NCBI GenBank assembly: GCA_016927695.1 | Contig: JAFGME010000172.1 | Location: forward strand, 1-49,223 | Direction: 5' to 3' | Origin: Bacteroidales bacterium | GTDB taxonomy: Bacteria > Bacteroidota > Bacteroidia > Bacteroidales > JAFGHD01 | DNA length: 49,223 bases | Shown here: positions 6,089-14,652 of the stretch, piece by piece | How the letters are laid out: each line of letters starts with the position of its first letter | Numbering within the stretch: the stretch's first letter is position 1 | Made by a program: the position numbers and the translations under genes | The notes under the pieces: generated by a model | The model's database searches: none | What the model saw: only the letters and a program-made list of their open reading frames with translations | Told to the model about the DNA's origin: nothing

Positions 6089-9000
6089 TTACTTAATCAA
6101 TACTTTCCGGGTTTTCACTCCTTCTGCCGTTTCAAGTTTTACTATACAGTTTCCTGAATAGTTTACAGTAATAACGTTTAATCCTTCATTTATTGCAGAA
6201 GAAAGGATATTTTGTCCCATTACGCTGAACACATGAACCTGACCGCTTATCCCAAGAGGCATTATGATGTAGATGTTTCCGTTTCCTGAATAAATGTTAA
6301 TGTCATCCAAAGTGCTTGTCTGGCCTTGCAGGTTGAAGTGGATATTGAAACGGTCTTCCTTTTGACCGGCTTCATAGTCGAAGGTGTATGAATTGACCTT
6401 AAGGTCGGTGATCTCGCCTGTAAGCAGGTCTTCCAAAACAATGTTATCGAAATCTCCTGATTCAACAGCTTTCAGGGTGTATGCTCCAGACATGCCTGCG
6501 GTGAAGGATACCGGAACGGAGCCGGTTGCCGGAAGCGAGTTGATCGCGAGGTCCTGGCCGCCTGTTGTGCTGTATAACTGAGGTACCATTGGGGCAGAAC
6601 TGATCAGCTTGAAGGCATCCCATTCGCCATCGAATCCTTCGGTAGCTTCGTCCAGGAAACGGATGTACATCCTGTCGGAGTAAGTGTTACCAGAGGCTTC
6701 CACCACCAAGAGATTACTGATCTCCGATTTATGGAAACTCCCCGACCCTGAGTGTGTCCTGACCGAATTATCGAATGTAAGGGTTCCGTTATCGATTGCT
6801 TTCACCATGAATCCCTGTGTTGCAGGCAGATACTGTGTTCCAATGCCGCCAACCCATTCAATATAATCGAGAGCAATGTCATCGTATTGGTAGAAACCAT
6901 CGTACATTTCTGAAGGCAGGGTAACGGTTGCCAGGTCTATGGGTGAAGCATAAGGATTTCCGAACAGATTCCAGTTGTTGAGGTTGTTCGGGTCGCCAGG
7001 TTCTAAGTCTGTAGCGGTGAAACTGGCGGACACAACTCCAGTGTGTACACTTGACATCGGGCCTGCAAGTTCAATCACATTTCCCGTCGGATTCTGACCT
7101 GTGTAGTTCAGATCCTGTTTAACGCTCCAGCCTACCATTGTATTCAAAGGTATCATTGCCGGTACGCCGCCCGTTTCTTCGTGATGCACCCAGGTATTCG
7201 CTGTTTCATTCCAGGTATTGAGGTAGTAGTCAGAAATAAGTTCATGGCTGTAAAGACCGGCAACCGGAGATGAAATAAAGTGCCATCCGTTCACCGATCC
7301 GTAAGTTCCGCTGTTCATGATGTCGCGGTTAAAGGAGAATGTTCCGGCACCGGTGAGGGTTCCGTTATCGATGAATGAACCTGCACTGCCTGTATTATCG
7401 GATGTAATTATGAAACTTCCGTTGTTCTGTACATTTCCGCCGGCGGTAAGTGTGCCTCCCGGACCTATTTCGAGACTTGCTCCTGCAAGGATGTTTAAGG
7501 CATCCGTTTCAGCATTTGCGCTCAAAATCACCGGGAAAGTTGCCTTTGCAACATCGGGAATGATGGCTTCTTTCGTGGCATCCGGAACCCCATTCGTCCA
7601 GTTGCCTGCATTGAACCAGTCGCTGTCAACAGTTCCGGTCCAGTTGGTGCTTTCGAGCAGGTTGGTGATCCTTCCTTCTCCGCCTGCCGGATACTTTGTA
7701 TAGCTGATTATTCCACCTATACCATTGATGATATAGTTGTAAAGCGCCTGCTGATAGGTAACACCGAGGGTGGTAAAGCTGTTTTCCATATGAATGTACT
7801 GGTCGCCGCCGCGTGCCAGGAAGTCGATTGTGGCAATATTCAGGTCGGGAGCTGCCGGACTGACAATGCCGTTTTCAACAATCATTGTTCCGTCATTGAG
7901 TCTGACATTTACTATCCTGGTACCCGGGGTTGTAATATTGCCGTTGATATCGATTACCTGTGCTGCACCGGCCGGATCATATTCGAATTTGAATCCGGCT
8001 ATCTGGCCAAAGCGTCCGTCAACAAATTCCACCCTTGAAACGGCATTCTCGAGGATCTCTTTAAACTCATTGGGTGTGATGTTTTCGGCAATGCAAACAA
8101 AGTTTGCAAAGGGCAGTATGTCAAATGTAGTAAGCTCGCTCATGTCTGATCCTGCTGTGATTATGGAGTTATTCCGGATACCACCTCCGTTCTGAATAGC
8201 AACATCAGGGGCATTGACCCCAAATCCGCTGTAAAGCTGCTCTGCCTGCCAGAGAAGGGCATCGGCCACGAGGTTTCCTTCGTTGGTTTCAACAGTTCTT
8301 ATATGGGCTTTGATACCATCCATATCTACATCGGTGGAACCGATCATATTGGCAGCGAGGCCGGCAACGTAAGTCATCACGGGTTCGGTAACTGCATAGT
8401 AAAGGGCTGAATCCCCAATGGTATTGGTAACAAGAACGGGATTGCTGATATCATCGATGTCGGTTACTACTCCATTCTCATCAAATTCAACTACAAGGTG
8501 GCCAACATATACATATTCTCCTGGTGTTGTTACGAGGTATACGGTGTCGTTGTTGAAGTCGTTCACTGTCAACGGGTATTCTCCGTACACTGTCATGCCA
8601 GGCAATGCAATCATAGGATCGTTGGTCAGGAGTTCATCACCGCCGCCTGCAATAACCACGTCAAGTCCTGTCAGTTGGGTAACCAGGGCAGAGTCTTCCT
8701 TGATCGACTGGAGATGGCTGATGAGGATGATCTTGTTGATACCTTGGCTAATAAGGGTGTCAATATGATCCTGAACTATTCCCACGATATTTGGATCGAC
8801 ACTCACATTCCTCGGGCTTGAGATGTATGGAAGGGCCGGTGTGGTGAGGCCGATGACGCCGATTTGCTTGCCCTGGGAATTGACGATAGTTCTGGAAGCT
8901 ATTCTGCCTGCATCTACAAGGTTCTGCAGAGTATCTTCAGCAGAGAAATCCAGGTTGGAGCTGAGGTAGGTCGGCTGTGTTAGGCTGTAATCGTGGATGA

Positions 9001-12000
9001 ATTTCGACAGCACATCCGGGCCAAAATCGAAGTCGTGGTTACCGATACATACGGCATCGTATCCGATCATATCCATGGCTACGGCATCGTAGTAAGGCTC
9101 TCCTGCAGGCAGGTTAAGGCTTGCATTGAATTCAGGACCTGCAAGGAAATTGTCGCCAGATGAAAGCATAATGGTGGGACTCAGACGGTTGGCTGCTGCC
9201 ATCCTGAGTGAGTCGACCTTTCCTTTAAAATTGTGTACGCCGCCATAGTTCTCGAGACCCTGGCCTGCGTTGATCAGTTGTGATTCACCATCGTTGTTAT
9301 GCATAATTGTGAGTGTAGTGGGCTGCAAGCTGTTGGCGGTGTTAACCTTGTAAACTCCGATGGTGCCGCTCACCTCATTGGATGTAATAACAAGGGGATA
9401 AGCAGCCGGGCTTTCGCTCAGCGGAATAAACACGATACCCTCAGGGGCAAGGTCGCCAGCCTCCGGAGTGTCGGCAGGTACGGTAAAGTTCCTGTTGTTC
9501 ACATATTCAACGAATTCTGGAAAGGCAGGGTTGGTGATATCATATACCATGATACCACTCATTCTCTCCAAGCCTATAAAAGCGAAGTATCTTCCATTGA
9601 TCTCAGCCACTTCGATGGCTTCCGGCTCGGGGCCTTTGTCATCGCTCCTGCTTTTAAAAGAGTCGTTATCGTCGTTGTTAGAGTTGAAATATGTCGGGAA
9701 GGCTGATGCGGTGATCTTTTCGAAGTCGTCGCCGCTATCGAAAACAAGGTTGCCACTGGCATCCCAGATGCTGAAAGAACGTGTTCCGAAAGTATAAATC
9801 TCTTCCCATTCACCATTGTTATCGGCATCTCCGTTGGCCAAGGTTGTCTTGAGCCTGCCAATGTTTTTGTTCTGTTGCAGTTCTGTGGCATCCGGGAAAG
9901 CAACCGGATCAAGATTGAGGTCTTTTACGCGTACTTCTTCGCTGTAGCCGTTATAGTCCCTTGAATCACCCTCATTGGCAGTAACATAATAGATGTTGCC
10001 TCCAACGCTGTAACTCTTAATGGCATCTGGCAAAAACATACCATACACGGGCCAGTTTCTGAACTCAATGTTATCGGCTTTGTCAGATGCATCCATCGTA
10101 TTTCCATTAAGCATGTGGTTTTTGAAACCGAGTCCTTTTACTTCAAGAATGGTGTTGGTGGTCAGGTCGATGATGGCCACCGCGTTGTTTTCCTGAAGGG
10201 TGACTACTGCTGTCTGGGAATCGTCCGATATTGCAATATATTCGGGTTCAATATCCTGTGTAATAGTGGCGGTTCCGTTGTTGCCAAAAATTCTGACACT
10301 CGGGCTGAGCATTCCTGAAGAGATGCCACTGAAATCGAGGGTTGTGACATTGGCCTGGGACAAAGCAGGTATTCCAACGGAAACATCAATTATGCTAACT
10401 GATCCGGGAGGATCAACAGTGTAATCATCATTGGGTTCACCTTCATTTGCACATACAACCTTGTTGCCATCGGGTGAAAAAGTAACCATATCAGGCATTG
10501 CACCAACCTCAACATCAACTACATAGTTGCATGCTCCGGAGGTCTCGAAGAAAACCACTTTGCCATTCAATTGAGGATCATTATTTTCAATTGCAGCCGC
10601 CACATACCCATTTATAACTGAGAGGCTGTTAATACCGCCTCCATAAGGTGTGATATCCACCTGTTGTATCAGCGAAGGGCTTATCGGGTTGCTGAAATCG
10701 AGTACATCTATGGTGCTGAATTCTGCATTGGTGACGAACAATCTTTGTGTAAGATGGTCGTAATCAACGATCTCAGCGGCTCCTTCTTCAAAAGTTCCAA
10801 GACTGATGGAGGTAAGGTACTCGAGCAGGGGGTTCTGTTTGGTAATAGCAAGAGTGAAAATATCGCTTGTTTCACCATAACCATCTGTGGCGAATACTTC
10901 AATGTCCATGATGGAAGGATGCGCGGGAACACCGCTGAAGGTGCCGGTAGTATTGTCAAAGCTCAGCCAGTAAGGCAGGTTGTTGCCATCGGCAAGTTTA
11001 GCCCAGGTGAATGAAATGGGATCTAATTCCGGATCTTCAAAGGTGTTGGCCGGTACCATGAAGTTCCATGACATGGCTGAGGTTGCATTCTGGTCAGGGA
11101 TGGGATTAGCCACAAAAGGAGGCTGGTTTTCAGTGATCCTTCCTTCTCCACCAGCCGGGTACATGGCTGCTGTGATGGCGCCACCCAGATGGTTTACTAT
11201 ATAATTATACAATGCCTGCTGATAGGATACTCCAAGTGTTGTGAAGGGGGCATTTCTGTAAGGATACTGGTCGCCGCCACGTGCAAGGAAGTCAATGGTG
11301 GCGATGTTAATATCAGGAGCGCCAGGCGCCACCATACCATTCTGAACGATCATAATACCACCGTCTAGTTCTGCTTCAATCACCCTGGTACCGGGCACCA
11401 CAATATTGCCATTCAGGTCAAGTTCCTGGGGTATGCCGTTGATATCATACCTGAATGTAAATCCGGAAATCTGGGCAAAGCGTCCATCCACAAATTCCAC
11501 TCTTGAAACAGCATTCTCAAGGATTTCTTTAAACTGATCAGCGGGAACATTGGGGACGATCGTTACAAAGTTTGCAAAAGGAAGTATATCAAAGGTTGTA
11601 AGCTCCGTGATATCAGAACCTGCCGGGTATACAGAATTGTTCCTTATACCACCACCGTTCTGGAAAGCGACGTCAGGAGGATTCAAACCATAGCTGCCTG
11701 CGAGCTGTTCAGCCTGCCATTTGAGTGCATCGGCTACAAGGTTGCCTTCGTTTGTTTCTTTGGTTCTGACGTGTGATTTGACTCCGTCGAGATCCACATC
11801 GGAGCTTCCTATGATATTGACAGCCAGAGCGCTGATATAATCGACAATCGAGTCGACAACCTGTTCTTTCACTGTGATGTTTGCAGGTATAGAATCGGGA
11901 TTGGCTCCTCCGGCCACCCTGTTGGGACCGCTGTTCGGGTTGATGCCGGTAACGGTTCCGCTCTTCACCTTTCCTTTGGTATCAAATTCTACGATAAGCC

Positions 12001-12919
12001 TGCCGAGGTATTCATATTCCCCTTTTGTGGTAACTACGTACACTGTGTCTCCATTGTTATCGGTGATTTTTAGCGGGTAAGGTCCATAGGGAGTATCTCC
12101 GGGGATAAGAATATCTCCCGGATTGGCAAGGATTTCATCGCCACCTCCTGCAATAACCACATCAACGTTAATAAGATTTTTTATAAGCAGTGTATCTTCT
12201 GCAATGTTCTGCAGGTGACTGATAAGAATGATCTTATCAATTCCCATTCCTGTGAGTGTGTCGACATGAGCCTGAACTATACTTTCGATATCGGGATCAA
12301 CCTGTACATTCCTGGGGCTGGAAATATACGAAAGCTGAGGAGTGGTAAGGCCGATCACACCAATATTCTGACCATTGGTGGTAATCACGGTCCTTGTTTT
12401 GATCCTTCCTGCATTCACAAGGTTCTGAAGTGTATCCTCAAGGGAGAAATCAAGGTTTGCACTCAGGTATGGCGGCTGGGTGGCTGTGTAATCATGAATA
12501 TACTTCGAAAGCACATCCGGGCCGAAGTCAAAGTCGTGATTGCCGATGCAGATAGCATCGTAGCCGATATAATCCATTGCAAGGGCGTCGAAATAAGGTA
12601 AACCGGCTGCCCTGTTCAGGCTTGCGCTGAATTCGGGTCCGGCGAGGAAGTTATCCCCTGAAGAAAGCATAATCACACCGTAATTGTTGTTGATGGCTTC
12701 AGCCTTCAGGGAGTCAACCAACGATTTGAACCTGGCAACACCACCGAAATCCTCAAGGCCTGCTCCGGCATTGACCAACTGAGATTCTGCATCGTTATTG
12801 TGCAAAATGGTAAGCGTGTACTGGGCTTTGGAAAGACCTGAAAACATCAGTAACATCAACATAGCCACAGCTTTAAACAAAGGCAATTTAATGCCGATTC
12901 GATTTGTAAATCTGCTCAT
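6089..12919 (-). CDS. Giant secreted protein: two 5'-nucleotidase modules around a choice-of-anchor-I beta-propeller, T9SS tail
   Basis: 2276 aa. Order: signal peptide (1-33); metallophosphatase 1 (about 35-330; LHNNDAESQ, SSGDNFLAGPEF, GNHDFDFG); 5'-nucleotidase C-terminal domain 1 (about 365-600; NEGNLVADAL, NGGGIRNN, FDILPFAN); cadherin/Ig-like domain (about 600-695); a propeller of the choice-of-anchor I type (about 700-1190; PDMVTFSPDG, CANEGEPNDD); metallophosphatase 2 (about 1203-1500; MHNNDGESQ); nucleotidase C-terminal domain 2 (about 1540-1755); a beta-rich module starting WTGTVDSDWFNAGNW; and a type A T9SS sorting domain over the last 70-80 residues ending TRKVLIK. Domains of this kind belong to the UshA/NadN class, which removes phosphate from nucleotides outside the cell. 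Metal-ligand motifs look intact in both copies, so both may be active. It would release nucleosides for salvage, and a purine nucleoside phosphorylase lies further right. Confidence 0.9.
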   Translation of the reverse strand: MSRFTNRIGIKLPLFKAVAMLMLLMFSGLSKAQYTLTILHNNDAESQLVNAGAGLEDFGGVARFKSLVDSLKAEAINNNYGVIMLSSGDNFLAGPEFSASLNRAAGLPYFDALAMDYIGYDAICIGNHDFDFGPDVLSKYIHDYTATQPPYLSANLDFSLEDTLQNLVNAGRIKTRTVITTNGQNIGVIGLTTPQLSYISSPRNVQVDPDIESIVQAHVDTLTGMGIDKIILISHLQNIAEDTLLIKNLINVDVVIAGGGDEILANPGDILIPGDTPYGPYPLKITDNNGDTVYVVTTKGEYEYLGRLIVEFDTKGKVKSGTVTGINPNSGPNRVAGGANPDSIPANITVKEQVVDSIVDYISALAVNIIGSSDVDLDGVKSHVRTKETNEGNLVADALKWQAEQLAGSYGLNPPDVAFQNGGGIRNNSVYPAGSDITELTTFDILPFANFVTIVPNVPADQFKEILENAVSRVEFVDGRFAQISGFTFRYDINGIPQELDLNGNIVVPGTRVIEAELDGGIMIVQNGMVAPGAPDINIATIDFLARGGDQYPYRNAPFTTLGVSYQQALYNYIVNHLGGAITAAMYPAGGEGRITENQPPFVANPIPDQNATSAMSWNFMVPANTFEDPELDPISFTWAKLADGNNLPYWLSFDNTTGTFSGVPAHPSIMDIEVFATDGYGETSDIFTLAITKQNPLLEYLTSISLGTFEEGAAEIVDYDHLTQRLFVTNAEFSTIDVLDFSNPISPSLIQQVDITPYGGGINSLSVINGYVAAAIENNDPQLNGKVVFFETSGACNYVVDVEVGAMPDMVTFSPDGNKVVCANEGEPNDDYTVDPPGSVSIIDVSVGIPALSQANVTTLDFSGISSGMLSPSVRIFGNNGTATITQDIEPEYIAISDDSQTAVVTLQENNAVAIIDLTTNTILEVKGLGFKNHMLNGNTMDASDKADNIEFRNWPVYGMFLPDAIKSYSVGGNIYYVTANEGDSRDYNGYSEEVRVKDLNLDPVAFPDATELQQNKNIGRLKTTLANGDADNNGEWEEIYTFGTRSFSIWDASGNLVFDSGDDFEKITASAFPTYFNSNNDDNDSFKSRSDDKGPEPEAIEVAEINGRYFAFIGLERMSGIMVYDITNPAFPEFVEYVNNRNFTVPADTPEAGDLAPEGIVFIPLSESPAAYPLVITSNEVSGTIGVYKVNTANSLQPTTLTIMHNNDGESQLINAGQGLENYGGVHNFKGKVDSLRMAAANRLSPTIMLSSGDNFLAGPEFNASLNLPAGEPYYDAVAMDMIGYDAVCIGNHDFDFGPDVLSKFIHDYSLTQPTYLSSNLDFSAEDTLQNLVDAGRIASRTIVNSQGKQIGVIGLTTPALPYISSPRNVSVDPNIVGIVQDHIDTLISQGINKIILISHLQSIKEDSALVTQLTGLDVVIAGGGDELLTNDPMIALPGMTVYGEYPLTVNDFNNDTVYLVTTPGEYVYVGHLVVEFDENGVVTDIDDISNPVLVTNTIGDSALYYAVTEPVMTYVAGLAANMIGSTDVDMDGIKAHIRTVETNEGNLVADALLWQAEQLYSGFGVNAPDVAIQNGGGIRNNSIITAGSDMSELTTFDILPFANFVCIAENITPNEFKEILENAVSRVEFVDGRFGQIAGFKFEYDPAGAAQVIDINGNITTPGTRIVNVRLNDGTMIVENGIVSPAAPDLNIATIDFLARGGDQYIHMENSFTTLGVTYQQALYNYIINGIGGIISYTKYPAGGEGRITNLLESTNWTGTVDSDWFNAGNWTNGVPDATKEAIIPDVAKATFPVILSANAETDALNILAGASLEIGPGGTLTAGGNVQNNGSFIITSDNTGSAGSFIDNGTLTGAGTFSFNRDIMNSGTYGSVNGWHFISSPVAGLYSHELISDYYLNTWNETANTWVHHEETGGVPAMIPLNTMVGWSVKQDLNYTGQNPTGNVIELAGPMSSVHTGVVSASFTATDLEPGDPNNLNNWNLFGNPYASPIDLATVTLPSEMYDGFYQYDDIALDYIEWVGGIGTQYLPATQGFMVKAIDNGTLTFDNSVRTHSGSGSFHKSEISNLLVVEASGNTYSDRMYIRFLDEATEGFDGEWDAFKLISSAPMVPQLYSTTGGQDLAINSLPATGSVPVSFTAGMSGAYTLKAVESGDFDNIVLEDLLTGEITDLKVNSYTFDYEAGQKEDRFNIHFNLQGQTSTLDDINIYSGNGNIYIIMPLGISGQVHVFSVMGQNILSSAINEGLNVITVNYSGNCIVKLETAEGVKTRKVLIK
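7665..9316 (-). repeat. 5'-nucleotidase module, second copy of an internal duplication
   Basis: This stretch and 11133-12816 encode the same two-domain nucleotidase with near-identical motif strings (SSGDNFLAGPEF, GNHDFDFGPDVLSK, NEGNLVADAL, FDILPFANFV, GEGRIT). Many 10-20-nt identities remain at DNA level despite third-position changes, so this is a diverged direct repeat. Confidence 0.8.
11133..12816 (-). repeat. 5'-nucleotidase module, first copy of an internal duplication
   Basis: Partner of the module at 7665-9316. The corresponding points are about 3.5 kb apart and the propeller lies between them. Confidence 0.8.
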
Positions 12920-12971
12920 GGTAACAAATAATTTATGTTAAACAATTGATAATAAGAAATTTGCAAAACCA

Positions 12972-12998
12972 AACCATTTTCTTTCACTAAAAATGGTT
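12972..12998 (-). other. Hairpin in the 5' leader of the giant nucleotidase gene
   Basis: Perfect 9-nt arms, AACCATTTT and AAAATGGTT, lie between the -7 element at 13006-13013 and the start codon at 12919. The leader would be about 80 nt. It could affect message stability or translation; no known riboswitch is recognised. Confidence 0.4.
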
Positions 12999-13005
12999 CA
13001 GCCTG

Positions 13006-13013
13006 CAAAATTA
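13006..13013 (-). promoter_or_regulatory. Bacteroidota -7 element for the giant nucleotidase gene
   Basis: Minus-strand TAATTTTG, an exact TAnnTTTG match. No strong -33 box is visible. Confidence 0.45.
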
Positions 13014-13090
13014 CCGGGAGGGTGTTAAAAGAAAATGAACAGGAAATGAAGACTTCTATAACAAATAGTTAAAAAATCATTAAAAGATGT

Positions 13091-13117
13091 AAAAAAAAAG
13101 CTGCCCATCAGGGCAGC
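13091..13117 (-). terminator. Rho-independent terminator after the 244-aa secreted protein gene
   Basis: Perfect 7-bp stem (GCTGCCC, 13100-13106, with GGGCAGC, 13111-13117) and a 4-nt loop, followed on the minus strand by nine T. It ends transcription 30 nt after the stop at 13147. Confidence 0.88.
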
Positions 13118-13146
13118 CTTTACTTTCTTCCTTACCATAATATTCT

Positions 13147-13881
13147 TTACTCACCAAGATCGATCACGCTTTCTTCCTCAATGACAACACTGCTGAATAC
13201 ATTGATGATCCCTTTGAGGGCAACGTTTTCAACGGTCACTCTTTCAAGAAATGCATTATCGTAGAGGTAGATTTCACTGCTGCTGCCAATGATCTGGCCA
13301 TTGAACAGCCACTCGCCATAAATGTACAGTTTTGCTCCCTGTCCGATTCTGAGCTGACTTCCGTTCAGATCGATTTTTGTGTTTTTAAAGATAAGATCAG
13401 AATCTGCAATGAGGGAACTGTTGTTGTTTGCATCCTCGATTCTGTAGCCGCTGAATTCCTTGGTAAACATCAGGTGCTGATCCTGGGCGCCGGTCAGATA
13501 AGTATATGAGTTTGACCATTCCCCGTTGTTGATCAGATCACCCCCAACTGTGATATAAAGGTTGTACCATCCGGGATAATTTCTGATGATCCCATTGTTG
13601 GTCAGGTTTCCGTTTACCCTGAGCGTATAATTTGTATAACTCCTGTTTTGCAGTACCCCGTTCGGTTGTACTACAAGATTGTTACATTCCGCCCCGGTAA
13701 CATCTACCGGTCCTTCGATAACCACATCATCGTTTGGACCGGGAATAGTCCATCCAACCCAGGTCAGGGTGTCGTTCCACGAGCCCCCTCCCGTAGTTGA
13801 ATGTATCTGTGCATCTGCTTTGTGGATACTGAACACCAAAAAAAGTGCTGCTGCTAAAAAAGTAAAAATACTTTGTTTCAT
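13147..13881 (-). CDS. Secreted beta-strand-rich protein (G8-like start), unknown function
   Basis: A 244-aa protein with a clear signal peptide (MKQSIFTFLAAALFLVFS, cleavage probably after KADAQ). The mature start has the pattern TTGGGSWNDTLTWVGWTIPG...DDVVI, also seen in G8-like and fibronectin-binding beta-helical surface proteins of Bacteroidota. The rest is repeated short strands with LxVNGNLTNNG and GGDLINNGEW motifs, as in a right-handed beta-helix. Most proteins with this start are much longer and end in a T9SS tail; this one has neither catalytic motif nor tail and ends with EEESVIDLGE. The stop is followed by a strong terminator, so the short form is probably the real gene product and not a sequencing error. 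It has its own promoter. Function unknown. Confidence 0.78.
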   Translation of the reverse strand: MKQSIFTFLAAALFLVFSIHKADAQIHSTTGGGSWNDTLTWVGWTIPGPNDDVVIEGPVDVTGAECNNLVVQPNGVLQNRSYTNYTLRVNGNLTNNGIIRNYPGWYNLYITVGGDLINNGEWSNSYTYLTGAQDQHLMFTKEFSGYRIEDANNNSSLIADSDLIFKNTKIDLNGSQLRIGQGAKLYIYGEWLFNGQIIGSSSEIYLYDNAFLERVTVENVALKGIINVFSSVVIEEESVIDLGE

Positions 13882-13925
13882 ACCTTATGGATTTTATTAT
13901 TAATTCAATTTTGCTCACCCAAGTT

Positions 13926-13957
13926 CAAAAATACTAAAAAAAAATATCGATAAGCAA
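13926..13957 (-). promoter_or_regulatory. Bacteroidota promoter for the 244-aa secreted protein gene
   Basis: The minus strand has TTG (13955-13957), a 21-nt spacer and TATTTTTG (13926-13933), a good -33/-7 pair. A TTTTG also lies just upstream. The start codon follows after about 45 nt. Confidence 0.6.
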
Positions 13958-14234
13958 CAAAACAATCACTCAAATTTCTTTTTTTATATTTTTATTCTCT
14001 TCATTTCATTTCTTAAATATGATTATCAATCAAATAAACTCAAATCAAAAAATACAGTTTAGAAAGATTATAAATAATAAAAACAACGTATTCTACTTCC
14101 GGTCAATTTGTATTTGACCTTGATTTGCTGTTTATACTCCGATATTTCAAAAATGTTTTACTGTTTTTTAAATTTTCTTTTGATATTATTAAAAATATTA
14201 ACCGTAACAATTCAGGGGTTCCTTTCATTCGTTT
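13958..14234. other. AT-rich intergenic region, no gene seen
   Basis: Low-complexity AT-rich DNA between two minus-strand genes. The only structure I see is a 6-bp inverted repeat (GGTCAA at 14101-14106, TTGACC at 14114-14119) with a 7-nt loop and no T-tract. No open frame or RNA gene is supported. Confidence 0.5.
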
Positions 14235-14537
14235 CTAATAAGTGTGCATACTCTTCCGGCTGAGTCTGACGTTAACGCCCTCTTTGCGGCATGAAGGGCA
14301 ATTCCGGTGGTAATCGGTAAATTCTAATCCACAACGGCTGCATTTATAATGGACAATATGAAGAATATCTTTTTTCGGCGAGCTGAAAACAATAATAAAC
14401 CCTACAACAGGAGTCAGGCAAAAACTGTACAGGAATGACTTTTTCCCACCGATATCCCTTTTACTTCCCAATTTGGCCAATGAAGCGACCAAAAAAAGAT
14501 ACAATGCCGATCCTACGATGATAATATCCTGATCCAT
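14235..14537 (-). CDS. Small membrane protein with a C-terminal zinc ribbon
   Basis: A 100-aa protein with two predicted membrane segments (about residues 5-20 and 35-52) and a cytoplasm-like C-terminal zinc ribbon with two CxxC pairs, CSRC and CPSC, spaced as expected for binding one zinc ion. Such proteins are common single-copy hypotheticals; the ribbon may bind nucleic acid or a protein partner. It stands alone between two large secretome genes, with a -7 element directly upstream and the terminator of the subtilisin gene between them, so it is transcribed separately. I do not recognise a named family. Confidence 0.7.
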   Translation of the reverse strand: MDQDIIIVGSALYLFLVASLAKLGSKRDIGGKKSFLYSFCLTPVVGFIIVFSSPKKDILHIVHYKCSRCGLEFTDYHRNCPSCRKEGVNVRLSRKSMHTY

Positions 14538-14560
14538 TTTTTCCCAATACCATGTTGACG

Positions 14561-14568
14561 CAAAGATA
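14561..14568 (-). promoter_or_regulatory. Bacteroidota -7 element for the zinc-ribbon protein gene
   Basis: Minus-strand TATCTTTG, an exact TAnnTTTG match 23 nt upstream of the ATG at 14537. Confidence 0.55.
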
Positions 14569-14596
14569 TATAATCATTCAAATTTATTACATAATA

Positions 14597-14630
14597 ATAA
14601 AAAAAAGCTGCCCTTTTCAGGACAGCTTTT
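14597..14630 (-). terminator. Rho-independent terminator after the giant subtilisin gene
   Basis: Arms 14603-14614 and 14619-14630 pair over 12 positions with one G-U-compatible mismatch around a 4-nt loop, followed on the minus strand by a long T-rich run. It lies 23 nt after the stop. Confidence 0.8.
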
Positions 14631-14652
14631 ATAAAAATATAATCAAACCGGA

